Of a stretch of 64,000 bases of DNA, positions 29,830-40,622 are shown piece after piece. Position numbers and translations under genes: made by a program. Each line of letters opens with the position of its first letter. Within the stretch, counting starts at the first letter, position 1. The notes under the pieces are model-generated. The model worked only from the letters and a program-made list of their open reading frames with translations. It was not told the origin of the DNA and ran no database searches. Source of the DNA: Ancylobacter rudongensis (GTDB taxonomy: Bacteria > Pseudomonadota > Alphaproteobacteria > Rhizobiales > Xanthobacteraceae); the NCBI RefSeq assembly GCF_900100155.1, contig NZ_FMTP01000001.1, forward strand, positions 744,001-808,000, written 5' to 3'.

Positions 29830-30822
29830 ATGGTCGTCGTTCTCAACACTCTCAACCGCGCTCTCGAGAAGCCCCGCCACCCGGAAAAGGCGAAGCGGGC
29901 GGAAACGCCTGTTCTGAAGAAGCCGGACTGGATCCGCGTCCGCGCCCCCGGCACGCCCGGTTGGCAGGAGACGGCTGATATCGTGCGCGCCAACGGCCTC
30001 GTCACCGTGTGCGAGGAGGCGAGCTGCCCCAATATCGGCGAGTGCTGGCAGAAGAAGCACGCCACCTTCATGATCATGGGCGACACCTGCACCCGCGCCT
30101 GTGCCTTCTGCAATGTCCGCACCGGCATGCCCGGCCCGCTGGACCGCGACGAGCCGCAGAAAGTGGCGGACGCGGTGGCGAAGCTCGGTCTTGAGCATGT
30201 GGTCGTCACCTCGGTCGACCGCGACGACCTCGACGATGGCGGCGCCGCGCATTTCGCCCGCACCATTGCCGCCATCCGCGCCACCAGCCCTAAGACGACC
30301 ATCGAGATCCTCACCCCCGATTTCCTGCGCAAGGAGGGGGCTCTGGAAGTGGTGGTGGCGGCGCGGCCGGACGTGTTCAACCACAATCTCGAATGTGTGC
30401 CCTCGCTCTATCTCAAGGTGCGGCCGGGCGCCCGCTATTTCCATTCGCTGCGTCTGCTGCAGCGGGTGAAGGAGCTGGATCCGACCATCTTCACCAAGTC
30501 CGGCATCATGGTGGGGCTGGGCGAGGTGCGGCACGAGGTGCTGCAGCTGATGGACGATCTGCGCTCGGCGGAGATCGACTTCATGACCATCGGCCAGTAT
30601 CTGCAGCCGACCCGCAAGCACCACCCGGTGATGTCCTTCGTGACGCCGGAGGACTTCAAGTCCTACGAGACGGTGGCTTATGCCAAGGGCTTCCTGATGG
30701 TGTCGTCGAGCCCGCTGACCCGCTCCTCCCACCATGCCGGCGAGGATTTCGCTCGGCTGCGCGCGGCGCGGGCCGGCAAGGCCGCTGCCGTTCCGGCCGT
30801 GGCGGCGCCGGTTTCCGCCTGA
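29830..30822 (+). CDS. lipA: Lipoyl synthase
   Basis: LipA inserts two sulfur atoms into octanoyl chains on lipoyl domains, making the lipoyl arms that the PDH subunits just upstream need. It is a radical-SAM enzyme with two iron-sulfur clusters: the auxiliary cluster cysteines in [12 protein letters not shown] and the radical-SAM cysteines in CTRACAFC. The C-terminal serine motif appears as [13 protein letters not shown]. Length is 330 residues from the ATG at 29830; the upstream ATG at 29794 would add 12 residues without homology value. The downstream gene starts only two bases after the stop. Confidence 0.96.
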   Translation: MVVVLNTLNRALEKPRHPEKAKRAETPVLKKPDWIRVRAPGTPGWQETADIVRANGLVTVCEEASCPNIGECWQKKHATFMIMGDTCTRACAFCNVRTGMPGPLDRDEPQKVADAVAKLGLEHVVVTSVDRDDLDDGGAAHFARTIAAIRATSPKTTIEILTPDFLRKEGALEVVVAARPDVFNHNLECVPSLYLKVRPGARYFHSLRLLQRVKELDPTIFTKSGIMVGLGEVRHEVLQLMDDLRSAEIDFMTIGQYLQPTRKHHPVMSFVTPEDFKSYETVAYAKGFLMVSSSPLTRSSHHAGEDFARLRAARAGKAAAVPAVAAPVSA

Positions 30823-30824
30823 CC

Positions 30825-31313
30825 ATGCCGTCCTTCACCAACAAGCGTCGCGTGCGCCACTCCGCCACCGACATGTTCGACCTGGTGGCGGATGTGGAGC
30901 GCTACCCCGAATTCGTGCCGCTGTGCGAGAGCCTGCATGTGCGCCGCCGTGTGGCGAGCGGGGAGGGGGTGGACATCCTCGTCGCCGATATGAGCGTCGC
31001 CTACAAGATGTTCCGCGAGAGCTTCACCAGCCGGGTGACGCTCGACCGGCCACGGCTCTCCATCGTGGTCGAATATCTCGACGGGCCGTTCAGCCGGCTT
31101 GAGAACCGCTGGACCTTCCGCCCGCTGGATGCGGGCGGCTGCGACGTCGAGTTCTTCATCTCCTACGAATTCCGCTCGCGCACGCTCGGCCTGCTGATGG
31201 GCGCGATGTTCGACGCCGCCTTCCGCCGCTTCGCCCAGGCCTTCGAGGAGCGTGCCGACGAGGTTTATGGCCGCCGGGCCGTGGCGGGGGAGAGCGCGGT
31301 CGGATCGGATTGA
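30825..31313 (+). CDS. COQ10/RatA-like START-domain protein
   Basis: A 162-residue protein of the polyketide cyclase / START superfamily, close to mitochondrial COQ10 and bacterial RatA. Visible family features: MFDLVADVERYPEFVPLC near the N-terminus, then RLENRWTFRPL and VEFFISYEFRS. COQ10 binds coenzyme Q and aids respiration; E. coli RatA was described as a ribosome-association toxin, so the annotation is ambiguous. The gene starts two bases after lipA and is surely co-transcribed with it, a pairing common in alphaproteobacteria. Confidence 0.88.
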   Translation: MPSFTNKRRVRHSATDMFDLVADVERYPEFVPLCESLHVRRRVASGEGVDILVADMSVAYKMFRESFTSRVTLDRPRLSIVVEYLDGPFSRLENRWTFRPLDAGGCDVEFFISYEFRSRTLGLLMGAMFDAAFRRFAQAFEERADEVYGRRAVAGESAVGSD

Positions 31314-31385
31314 AGCACTCTGATCGGCCCATTGCGCTCTCACTCTAGGAGAGAGGCCGCTTATGCCGATCCGCTGTCATCGCCC

Positions 31386-32615
31386 TCATCCGTCTATCAG
31401 ATCCTCCAGCGCCGCCCGTTGCCGCAGGTTCCAGCCCTGCGCCGAGGCGCGGGCCTGTTCTCCCGCACGGGCGCAGCGCTCCGGGTCGAGTGTCAGCTCG
31501 CACAGCGCGTCGGCATAGGCGGTCCAGTCGCCGTCGGGCAGGATGCGGAGCGCTTCGCCGGCCAGCGAGCCGAGGCCGCGGGCGCCGGTTTCAGTCGCGA
31601 TCACAGGTGCGCCTGATGCCAGCGATTCCAGCGTCTTCACCGAGATTCCGGAGCCGCTCAGCACCGGGTTGAGTGAGATCGGCGCGCGGGCGAACACGTC
31701 ACCCAGCGTCTCGAAGCGGCCGAACTTGTCCATGGCGGGATGATCGGGCACCCACTCGCAGATGGCGCCGGCCAAAACCAGGCGGAACTCAGGGTCGCGC
31801 TGCAGCACCTCGGGCAGTCCCCGCTCCAGAAACAGCGTCAGCGCCTGTACATTGGCGCTGTTGTAGGAGGCGACGAAGGCCGCGCGATGGGTGATTTCTC
31901 GGGCGGGGAAGGGATCCTGCGCGGGCAGGAAATGGCTGACCACCCGAACCATCGGCGGGTGAGGGTGCCCCTCCAGCATGCGGAGAAAGGCCTGCGCCTC
32001 GTCCTCCTGGATGGCGAGAACGCCATCGGCGCGCGCCAACCCGCGCGCCTCCGCGCCCGGCCGCAGCGACACCCAATAGGCATTGCCAATGCCGTTGGCG
32101 GCGTAGCCGACATGGCGGTCGGTGAACAGGTCATGGGTGTCGATCAGCTTGCGGACATTGGCCGGCAAGCCCACCAGCACGCCCGAATGAAAGACATATT
32201 CGACGATGCAAATCTCACAGCCGCGCGCGCGGATGATCTTCTGCACGGCGCGAACGGTTTCGCGGGAGATATGGGAATCGAGCGGGCGCCAGTAGCGCCA
32301 CTCGGTCTTGATGCCCAGGCTTTTCGATAGCCGTGACAACGCCCGCACCGGGAAGACCTTCAGCCATTTGGCCCAGCGGGCCGGTGCGGATAGGTGGCGC
32401 AGGTCGTAATAATTGCCCGCGCCGACAAGGGCTTCATGGCGGGCGGCGCTTTCGGGGGCGTCGTAGGGGCCGCTGGGAATCTGGATGAAGATCAGCTCAT
32501 GGCCGAGCTCCTGCAGCGCCTGCAGCAAGCCGAGTACCCGCGCCCGGTTGCCGGCCGTGGTGGGGTAGACGGGTATGTGCGAGACCACAGCGAGCCGCTT
32601 CGGCATCCTTGCCAT
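31386..32615 (-). CDS. Glycosyltransferase, GT4-type (group 1)
   Basis: A 409-residue GT-B-fold protein. The N-terminal half begins MARMPKRLAVVSHIPVYPTTAGNRARV, a donor-side opening common in GT4 enzymes; the C-terminal half carries the nucleotide-sugar block NPVLSGSGISVKTLESLASGAPVIATETGARGL. It transfers a sugar to an unknown acceptor, probably in surface polysaccharide or glycolipid synthesis. The open frame continues to 33179 but there it is antisense to the CinA gene; an ATG at 32615, with GGAG upstream, is my choice, with 32606 as alternative. It is a lone gene on the minus strand. Confidence 0.82.
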   Translation of the reverse strand: MARMPKRLAVVSHIPVYPTTAGNRARVLGLLQALQELGHELIFIQIPSGPYDAPESAARHEALVGAGNYYDLRHLSAPARWAKWLKVFPVRALSRLSKSLGIKTEWRYWRPLDSHISRETVRAVQKIIRARGCEICIVEYVFHSGVLVGLPANVRKLIDTHDLFTDRHVGYAANGIGNAYWVSLRPGAEARGLARADGVLAIQEDEAQAFLRMLEGHPHPPMVRVVSHFLPAQDPFPAREITHRAAFVASYNSANVQALTLFLERGLPEVLQRDPEFRLVLAGAICEWVPDHPAMDKFGRFETLGDVFARAPISLNPVLSGSGISVKTLESLASGAPVIATETGARGLGSLAGEALRILPDGDWTAYADALCELTLDPERCARAGEQARASAQGWNLRQRAALEDLIDG

Positions 32616-32692
32616 CCTACTCCGGTAGGGTGATGTTGCCTGTCCTTTTCGCGAACGCAAGGCGCATTCCCGAACGGCGGGCAGCGGCGGGG

Positions 32693-33232
32693 CTAGCAGG
32701 ACGGCGGATGTGCGGAGGGCTCGCGGACGGGCTCCTGCCCGGCAAGTTCCGCCAGCATGGCCAGCGCGGTGAGGACGGAAAGGCGGCGCACGCCGGCGCG
32801 GTCCTGGCCGGCGAACACCTCGCGGCGGGTGATCACCTTGCCGGTCGCGGTGCCGGCGGCGAAATACACCAGCCCCACCGGCTTGCCGGCCGAGCCGCCG
32901 CCGGGGCCGGCAATGCCGGTTATGGAGACACCGAGCGAGGTCTTGGCTGCCCGCAGCAGGCCGGCGACCATCTCGCGCGCCGTCTCCTCGCTCACCGCGC
33001 CATGCGCGTCCAGCGTCGCCGGTGCGACGCCCAGCATTTCCTGTTTGGCGGCGTTGGAATAGGTCACGAAGCCGCGGTCCACCACGTCGGAGGAGCCGGC
33101 GATCTCGGTCAGCGCGCCGGCGACGAGGCCGCCGGTGCAGGATTCGGCGGTGGAAACCGTCAGCCCGCGCGCCCGGCACAGATCGAGCACCCGCATCGCT
33201 TCGAGTTGAATGGCGTCGTGCGCCGTGTCCAT
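32693..33232 (-). CDS. pncC: CinA C-terminal-domain protein (nicotinamide-nucleotide amidase)
   Basis: A 179-residue protein made of the CinA C-terminal domain only. Family motifs: STAESCTGGLVAGALT near the N-terminus, GFVTYSNAAKQEMLGV, and GIAGPGGGSAGKPVGLVYFA. This domain deamidates nicotinamide mononucleotide to nicotinate mononucleotide in NAD salvage. The ATG at 33232 has a GAGGAGAAGG site directly upstream; the longer frame to 33280 overlaps ispDF. It starts 10 bases after the ispDF stop, so both are in one operon, as in many alphaproteobacteria. Confidence 0.9.
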   Translation of the reverse strand: MDTAHDAIQLEAMRVLDLCRARGLTVSTAESCTGGLVAGALTEIAGSSDVVDRGFVTYSNAAKQEMLGVAPATLDAHGAVSEETAREMVAGLLRAAKTSLGVSITGIAGPGGGSAGKPVGLVYFAAGTATGKVITRREVFAGQDRAGVRRLSVLTALAMLAELAGQEPVREPSAHPPSC

Positions 33233-33242
33233 GGCCTTCTCC

Positions 33243-34409
33243 TCAGTCGATCCAGGGTAGGCGGACCGTGGCGGCGGCAAGTGCGGCGATGCCTTCGCGC
33301 CGCCCGGTAAAGCCCAGGCGCTCGCTGGTCGTTGCCTTCACGCTGACGCGGGCCACCGCGATGTCGACGATGGCGGCGATCCGCTCGCGCATCGCCTCGC
33401 GGTGCGGGCCGATCTTCGGCGCCTCGCAGATGACCGTGGCATCGAGATGGGCGATGCGCCCACCGGCGGCGCGCACCAGGGCGGCGGCATGGGCGAGGAA
33501 CTGGTCGGAGGCCGCGCCCTTCCATTGCGGGTCGGAGGGCGGGAAATGGTGGCCGATATCGCCGGCGCCGATCGTGCCGAGCAACGCATCGGTCAGGGCG
33601 TGCAGCACGACGTCGGCATCGGAGTGGCCGGCGAGGCCGAAATCATGCGGGATGCGCAGGCCGCCCAGCACCAAATGGTCGCCCGGCCCGAAGGCGTGCA
33701 CGTCGAAGCCGGTGGCGGTGCGGACATCGGCAAGCTCGGCCAGCAGGCGGCGTTCGGCGGTCACGAAATCCTCCGGCGTGGTCAGCTTGAAATTGGCGGT
33801 GTCGCCGGGGAAGGCGGCGACGGCGTGCCCGGCGGCCTCGGCCACGGCCGCGTCGTCGGTCAGGTCATCGGCGCCCGCCTGCGCGCGGTGCGCCGCCAGA
33901 ATAAGGTCGTAGCGAAAGGCCTGCGGCGTCTGGACGCTGCGGACGGCGTTGCGGTCGGGGCCGGTGGCGAGGAAGCCGGGCGCGGCCACCGCCTTCAGCG
34001 TGTCGACCAGCGCCAGCGCCGGCACGGCGGCACCCGCCGTCGCGGCGGTGGCGATGGCCTCCGCCACCAGCCGGGTCGAGACGAAAGGCCGCGCCGCATC
34101 GTGGATCAGCACCAGCTCGGGCGGGTCCTGCGCCAGCGCCTCCAGCCCGGCGCGCACCGAGGCCTGGCGCGTGGAACCGCCCGCCACCGGCGGCAGCACG
34201 CCGTCAAGGCCGGCCAGTGCCTGGGCGCAGAGTTCGGCATGTTCGGGTGAAATGACCGGCAGGACGTGGCGGATACCCGCCCGGCCGAGAAAACCGCGCA
34301 GGGTGTGGCGCAGCACCGGCACCCCGCCCAGCGGGCGGTATTGCTTGGGCAATCCCTCGCCCGCGCGCAGGCCGTTGCCTGCCGCCACCACGATCACGTC
34401 GGTCCGCAT
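33243..34409 (-). CDS. ispDF: Bifunctional MEP cytidylyltransferase / MECDP synthase
   Basis: This fusion carries out two steps of the non-mevalonate isoprenoid pathway, needed for undecaprenyl phosphate and ubiquinone. Residues 1 to about 225 are the IspD half ([37 protein letters not shown]); from about 230 the IspF half follows ([42 protein letters not shown]). IspE, which catalyses the step between, is not in the window. The fusion is typical of alphaproteobacteria. Length is 388 residues, as expected for the family. Confidence 0.96.
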   Translation of the reverse strand: MRTDVIVVAAGNGLRAGEGLPKQYRPLGGVPVLRHTLRGFLGRAGIRHVLPVISPEHAELCAQALAGLDGVLPPVAGGSTRQASVRAGLEALAQDPPELVLIHDAARPFVSTRLVAEAIATAATAGAAVPALALVDTLKAVAAPGFLATGPDRNAVRSVQTPQAFRYDLILAAHRAQAGADDLTDDAAVAEAAGHAVAAFPGDTANFKLTTPEDFVTAERRLLAELADVRTATGFDVHAFGPGDHLVLGGLRIPHDFGLAGHSDADVVLHALTDALLGTIGAGDIGHHFPPSDPQWKGAASDQFLAHAAALVRAAGGRIAHLDATVICEAPKIGPHREAMRERIAAIVDIAVARVSVKATTSERLGFTGRREGIAALAAATVRLPWID

Positions 34410-34531
34410 CGCCTAACGCATCCGCCCTTCCGCTGACTGCCGCTTCATCAGCGCAGACTTGCCCTGCCGGCTCGTTTAGCGCAAAAGCGGCACATATTTG
34501 CAAAAGATTTGACTTAAGCCCTTCGCATGGG

Positions 34532-34559
34532 TTGATGACGCGCTCGGCATGGCTATTAT
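34532..34559 (+). promoter_or_regulatory. Candidate sigma-70 promoter of the dusB-ntrBC operon
   Basis: TTGATG (34532-34537) and TATTAT (34554-34559) are separated by 16 bases in an A/T-rich spacer between ispDF and dusB. Transcription would start near 34566, leaving a leader of about 43 bases before the assigned TTG start of dusB. The rest of the spacer (34410-34531) shows a run of A/T but no other clear promoter. Confidence 0.45.
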
Positions 34560-34608
34560 CTAGGCACCGCTGGTCGGGCTTATTTAATGTGCATCGAGTG
34601 ATCGCCGC

Positions 34609-35640
34609 TTGACCCTTTGTTTTTCTCCCGTCGGCAACCTGCAGATCGGCACCGTGACGGTGCCGGGAGCAGTGCTGCTCGCGCCGATGGCCGGCATTAC
34701 CGATGCGCCGCTGCGGCGCATGGCATTGCGCTATGGCGCCTCGCTGGCGGTTTCGGAAATGGTTGCCGCCGGTGCCTTCGAGACCGGGCATGAGGAAACC
34801 GTGCTGCGGGCGGAAGGGGCAGGGGTGGCGCTGCATGCCGTCCAGCTCGCCGGCAACGAGCCCGAATCGCTGGCCCGCGCCGCTCGCCTGGCGGAAGCTG
34901 CCGGGGCGGCGCTGATCGACATCAATATGGGGTGCCCGGCCAAGCGTGTGACCACCGGGCTGGCCGGCTCGGCGCTGCTGCGCGACCTCGACCTCGCCAC
35001 CCGCCTCATCGCGGCGGTGGTGGGGGCGGTGAGCGTGCCGGTGACGCTGAAGACGCGGCTGGGCTGGGACGACGCCGCCACCGTGGCGCCGGAGCTCGCC
35101 CGCCGGGCCGAGGCGATCGGCGTGCAGATGATCACCATTCACGGCCGCACCCGCTGCCAGTTCTATACCGGCCGCGCCGACTGGGCGGCGATCCGCGCGG
35201 TGAAGGACGCCGTCTCCATCCCCGTGCTCGCCAATGGCGATCTGGTGGCGATCGAGGACGCGACCGCGATGCTCGCCGCGTCCGGCGCCGACGGGGTGAT
35301 GATCGGCCGCGGTGCCCAAGGGCGGCCGTGGTTTCCCGGCCAGGTCGTCAGCTTCCTGCGCACGGGCCGGGCGCCGGAAGACCCGCCGCTCGCCGAGCAG
35401 CGCGACGTGCTGATTGAGCTCTATGAGGGCTGGCTGGGCCATTACGGGCGCGAGCTCGGCATGCGCTGCGCCCGCAAGCATGTCGGCTGGTCGTTGGCCT
35501 CGGCCGCGGCAAGCGCTGGCAGCGCGCCGGAAATCGCCGCCATGTGGCGCAAGCGCCTGCTTACCCTTGAGGATCCGGCGCGCGTCGTCACCGGAATCCG
35601 CGACGCCTATGACGACATTGGATGGAGAGAAGCTGCATGA
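34609..35640 (+). CDS. dusB: tRNA-dihydrouridine synthase (DusB/NifR3)
   Basis: Flavin-dependent enzyme that reduces uridines in the tRNA D-loop; rhizobial NifR3 is the same protein. The TIM barrel starts with [17 protein letters not shown], contains the active-site cysteine in [26 protein letters not shown] and [16 protein letters not shown]. Length is 343 residues from a TTG at 34609; no ATG or GTG gives a full N-terminus in this frame, so the start is uncertain. The stop overlaps the ntrB start (ATGA). The nifR3-ntrB-ntrC order is classical in alphaproteobacteria. Confidence 0.93.
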   Translation: MTLCFSPVGNLQIGTVTVPGAVLLAPMAGITDAPLRRMALRYGASLAVSEMVAAGAFETGHEETVLRAEGAGVALHAVQLAGNEPESLARAARLAEAAGAALIDINMGCPAKRVTTGLAGSALLRDLDLATRLIAAVVGAVSVPVTLKTRLGWDDAATVAPELARRAEAIGVQMITIHGRTRCQFYTGRADWAAIRAVKDAVSIPVLANGDLVAIEDATAMLAASGADGVMIGRGAQGRPWFPGQVVSFLRTGRAPEDPPLAEQRDVLIELYEGWLGHYGRELGMRCARKHVGWSLASAAASAGSAPEIAAMWRKRLLTLEDPARVVTGIRDAYDDIGWREAA

Positions 35641-36767
35641 GTTCGGTTTCCTCGCAACGGCCTGGCCCGCGCGCGGGCAGCGCGACTGCGGAGGCCGTCG
35701 TGAATGCGCTGCCGCATCCAGTCATCACGGTGGCGGAAGACAATCGCCTGATCGACGCCAATGTGGCGGCGGAGGCCTTCTTCGAGGCCTCGCTGGCGGT
35801 TCTGGTTCGTCATCGCCTGCAGGAATTCGTGCCCTTCGGCAGCCCGATCCTGTCGCTGGTGGATCAGGTGCGCGCGCGCGGCGCGGCGGTCAACGAGTAC
35901 CGGGTCGATCTCGGCACTCCGCGCAATGGCGGCGAGCGCATCGTCGACATTCATGTCGCGCCGCTGTCGGAAGCGGCGGGCCATGTCGTCATCATGCTGC
36001 AGGAACGCACCATTGCCGACAAGATGGACCGCCAGCTGACCCATCGCGGCGCCGCCCGCTCGGTGACTGCGCTGGCCTCGATGCTGGCGCATGAGATCAA
36101 GAACCCGCTCTCCGGCATTCGCGGCGCGGCGCAGCTGCTGGAACTGTCGGCCAGCGACGACGACCGCTCGCTGACCCGGCTGATCACCGACGAGGCCGAC
36201 CGCATCGTCAAGCTGGTCGACCGCATGGAAGTGTTCTCCGACGAGCGGCCGATCGAGCGCGAGCCGGTCAACATCCACGCGGTGCTGGAGCATGTGCGCA
36301 CGCTGGCCAGCACGGGATTCGCCCGCAACATCCGCTTCGTCGAGGAGTACGATCCCTCGCTGCCGCCGGTGCTGGCCAATCGCGACCAGCTGATCCAGGT
36401 GTTCCTCAATCTGGTGAAGAACGCCGCCGAAGCCATTGGCGATTCGCCCGATGGGGAGATCCAGCTCACCACCGCCTTCCGCCCCGGCGTGCGGCTGATG
36501 ATGCCCGGCGCCCCGGCCCGGGTCAGCCTGCCGCTGGAGTTCTGCGTGCGGGACAACGGCCCCGGCGTGCCGGAAGACCTGATGCCGCATCTGTTCGACC
36601 CGTTCGTCACCACCAAGCCGACTGGCACGGGCCTTGGCCTGGCGCTGGTGGCCAAGATCGTCGGCGACCATGGCGGCATCATCGAATGCGACAGCCAACC
36701 GCGCCGCACCACCTTCCGTGTCCTCATGCCCATGTACCGCGCCAGTCGCGGTGACGAGAAGAGTTGA
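35637..36767 (+). CDS. ntrB: Nitrogen regulation sensor kinase NtrB
   Basis: NtrB (GlnL) autophosphorylates when nitrogen is short and passes the phosphate to NtrC; PII proteins control it. It has no membrane segment, an N-terminal PAS-like domain (about 20-130) and the HisKA/HATPase core with phospho-acceptor His152 in [15 protein letters not shown], the N-box [13 protein letters not shown], and G-boxes [10 protein letters not shown] and [12 protein letters not shown]. Length is 376 residues. The ATG at 35637 overlaps the dusB stop and has a GGAGAGAAG ribosome site, so translation is coupled. Confidence 0.96.
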   Translation: MSSVSSQRPGPRAGSATAEAVVNALPHPVITVAEDNRLIDANVAAEAFFEASLAVLVRHRLQEFVPFGSPILSLVDQVRARGAAVNEYRVDLGTPRNGGERIVDIHVAPLSEAAGHVVIMLQERTIADKMDRQLTHRGAARSVTALASMLAHEIKNPLSGIRGAAQLLELSASDDDRSLTRLITDEADRIVKLVDRMEVFSDERPIEREPVNIHAVLEHVRTLASTGFARNIRFVEEYDPSLPPVLANRDQLIQVFLNLVKNAAEAIGDSPDGEIQLTTAFRPGVRLMMPGAPARVSLPLEFCVRDNGPGVPEDLMPHLFDPFVTTKPTGTGLGLALVAKIVGDHGGIIECDSQPRRTTFRVLMPMYRASRGDEKS

Positions 36768-36775
36768 GAACCGCC

Positions 36776-38221
<1,446 letters not shown>

Positions 38222-38340
38222 GCACCTACACGCCCTCGCAAATTAAGGCGGGGGCGGCTCGCCAATGTCACATTTTTGCACCAGTGTCGTATCACTGCAT
38301 CAGTAGGGCGGGCTGATTCCCGCCGCCGACATGGTGATGG

Positions 38341-40608
38341 ATGAGCGATACTTCGACCGGCGGAACCGACAGGCACGAAACGCTCGACCTCGGCGGGATG
38401 GGATTCCGGTTCTCGCTCTGGGGTCTGGCGCCGCTGGCGGTGCTGCTGGCGCTGCTGATCGCGCTGGCGAGCTTCATCATCCTCATCGGCATCACCCCGC
38501 TGGTGCCCTCGCAGGATGTGATCATCGTCGTCCTGTGCCTCAACGGGCTGATGTCGCTGGTGCTGCTCGGGATCATCGGCCGCGAGGTGTGGCGCATCGT
38601 CAAGGCGCGCAAGCGCGGCCGAGCGGCGGCGCGGCTGCATGTGCGCGTCGTCGGCCTGTTCGGCGTGGTGGCGGTGGTGCCGGCGCTGCTGGTGGCGATC
38701 CTCGCCAGCATCACCCTCGACAAGGGGCTCGACCGCTGGTTCTCGGTCCGCACCCGCTCCATCGTCGACAATGCGGTGTCGGTCGCGCAGACCTATGTGC
38801 GCGAGCACGCCTATTCCATTCGCGGCGATGTGCTCGGCATGTCGCGCGATCTCCAGCGCATCCGCCCGCTCTGGGACCAGGACCGCAGCCGCTTCCGCCA
38901 GGCACTGACCGCGCAGGCGGTGGTGCGCGGCCTGCCCGCCGCCATGATCATCGACAAGGACCTCCAGGTCGTCGACCGCGCCACCATCCGGGTCGGCCGC
39001 GAATTCGTGGTGCCGGCCAATCTGGCGCTGAAGGACGCGACCGAGGAGCAGCCGCTGATCTATCTGCCGAGCGATGCCGACTATGTCGGCGCGGTGATCC
39101 CGCTCAAGGATTTCGGCGACCTCTATCTTTATGTCGCGCGGTCGGTCGACCCGCGGGTGATCGAATATCTCAAGGAGACGCAGGCCGCCGTCGTCGACTA
39201 CCGCAACCTGGAACAGCAGCGCGTGGGCGTGCAGGTGGCGTTCGCGGTGCTCTATGCGGTGATTTCGCTCACCGTGCTGCTGTGCGCCGTGTGGCTGGGC
39301 ATCAATTTCGCCAACCGGCTGGTGGCGCCGATCCGCCGCCTGATCGGCGCCGCCGATCTTGTCGCCGCCGGCAATCTCTATGTCGAAGTGCCGGTGCGCC
39401 GCACCGAGGGCGACCTGTCGAGCCTGGCCGAGACCTTCAACAAGATGACGCAGGAACTGCGGACCCAGCGCGACGACCTCGTGCAGGCCCGCGACCAGAT
39501 CGACACCCGCCGACGCTTCACCGAGGCGGTGCTCTCCGGCGTCGGTGCCGGCGTCATCGGCCTCGACCCGCAGGGGCGCATCTCGATCATCAACCGCCCG
39601 GCGGAGAAACTGCTCGGGGTGGTGGAGGCGGACGTGCTCGGGGCCGAGCTCGGCGCCGTGCTGCCGGAAGTGGCGCCGCTCCTCGCCCAGGCGATGGAGG
39701 TGGGCGAGCGCAGCGTGCAGGCCAATACGACGCTCACCCGCAACGGCCGGGACCGAGTGATCGCGGTGCGCGTCACCACCGAGCAGTCGCGCGAGGCCGA
39801 GCATGGCTGGGTGGTCACGCTGGACGACATCACCGAGCTGGTGGTGGCGCAGCGCAGTTCGGCCTGGGCGGATGTCGCTCGGCGCATCGCCCATGAGATC
39901 AAGAACCCGCTCACCCCGATCCAGCTTTCCGCCGAGCGGCTGCGCCGGCGCTACGGCAAGGTGATCGGCGAGGACCGCGAGGTGTTCGACCAGTGCACGG
40001 AAACCATCATCCGCCAGGTCGGCGATATCGGCCGCATGGTGGACGAGTTCTCCTCCTTCGCCCGCATGCCCAAGCCCGTCGCCGAGGCGCAGGACATTGG
40101 CGAGACGGCGCGGCAGGTGGTCTTTCTCATGCGCGTCGGCAATCCCGACATAACCCTCGACCTCGAACTGCCCGAGCAGCCGGTGATCGCCCGCTTCGAC
40201 CGCCGCCTCATGTCGCAGGCGCTGACCAACATCATCAAGAACGCCACCGAGGCGCTGGCGGCGGTGCCGCCGGAAGAGCGCACGGATCCGCCGCGCATCC
40301 AGGTCGCGGTGCACGCCAATGAGCGGATGGTGACGATCGACGTCATCGACAATGGCAAGGGCCTGCCGACCGAGAACCGGGCGCGGCTGCTGGAGCCTTA
40401 TGTGACGACGCGCGAGAAGGGCACCGGTCTCGGCCTCGCGATCGTCGGCAAGATCATGGAAGAGCATGGCGGCGGCATCGAGCTCGACGATGCGCCCCAT
40501 GGGCGTGGCGCGTGGGTCCGCCTGCGTTTCGCGCGCGATGGCGGCCCAACCGCCACCAATGACGGAAAAAGCAACGGCGGGGCCTCCGCGGCCCGGCTGG
40601 TCGGCTGA
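38341..40608 (+). CDS. ntrY: Membrane sensor kinase NtrY
   Basis: NtrY is the membrane partner of NtrX, linked in alphaproteobacteria to nitrogen, redox and envelope responses. The 755-residue protein has two helices near the N-terminus (about 25-50 and 57-80), another near 100-125, a periplasmic sensing region (about 130-295), a helix near 300-320, a HAMP domain (LVAPIRRLIGAADLV...), a PAS domain (about 390-500) and the kinase core with His518 in [38 protein letters not shown] and GTGLGLAIVGKI. A 119-base gap after ntrC contains a weak dyad (CAGTG-N6-CACTG, 38282-38297) and could hold a separate promoter. Confidence 0.96.
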   Translation: MSDTSTGGTDRHETLDLGGMGFRFSLWGLAPLAVLLALLIALASFIILIGITPLVPSQDVIIVVLCLNGLMSLVLLGIIGREVWRIVKARKRGRAAARLHVRVVGLFGVVAVVPALLVAILASITLDKGLDRWFSVRTRSIVDNAVSVAQTYVREHAYSIRGDVLGMSRDLQRIRPLWDQDRSRFRQALTAQAVVRGLPAAMIIDKDLQVVDRATIRVGREFVVPANLALKDATEEQPLIYLPSDADYVGAVIPLKDFGDLYLYVARSVDPRVIEYLKETQAAVVDYRNLEQQRVGVQVAFAVLYAVISLTVLLCAVWLGINFANRLVAPIRRLIGAADLVAAGNLYVEVPVRRTEGDLSSLAETFNKMTQELRTQRDDLVQARDQIDTRRRFTEAVLSGVGAGVIGLDPQGRISIINRPAEKLLGVVEADVLGAELGAVLPEVAPLLAQAMEVGERSVQANTTLTRNGRDRVIAVRVTTEQSREAEHGWVVTLDDITELVVAQRSSAWADVARRIAHEIKNPLTPIQLSAERLRRRYGKVIGEDREVFDQCTETIIRQVGDIGRMVDEFSSFARMPKPVAEAQDIGETARQVVFLMRVGNPDITLDLELPEQPVIARFDRRLMSQALTNIIKNATEALAAVPPEERTDPPRIQVAVHANERMVTIDVIDNGKGLPTENRARLLEPYVTTREKGTGLGLAIVGKIMEEHGGGIELDDAPHGRGAWVRLRFARDGGPTATNDGKSNGGASAARLVG

Positions 40609-40622
40609 AGGAGAACTGACTT

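Noticed and set aside
34487..34502. Sigma-54-like promoter CGGCAC-N5-TGCA upstream of dusB-ntrBC
   Set aside because: The distance between the GG and GC elements is one base short of the strict -24/-12 spacing, so I prefer the sigma-70 promoter at 34532.
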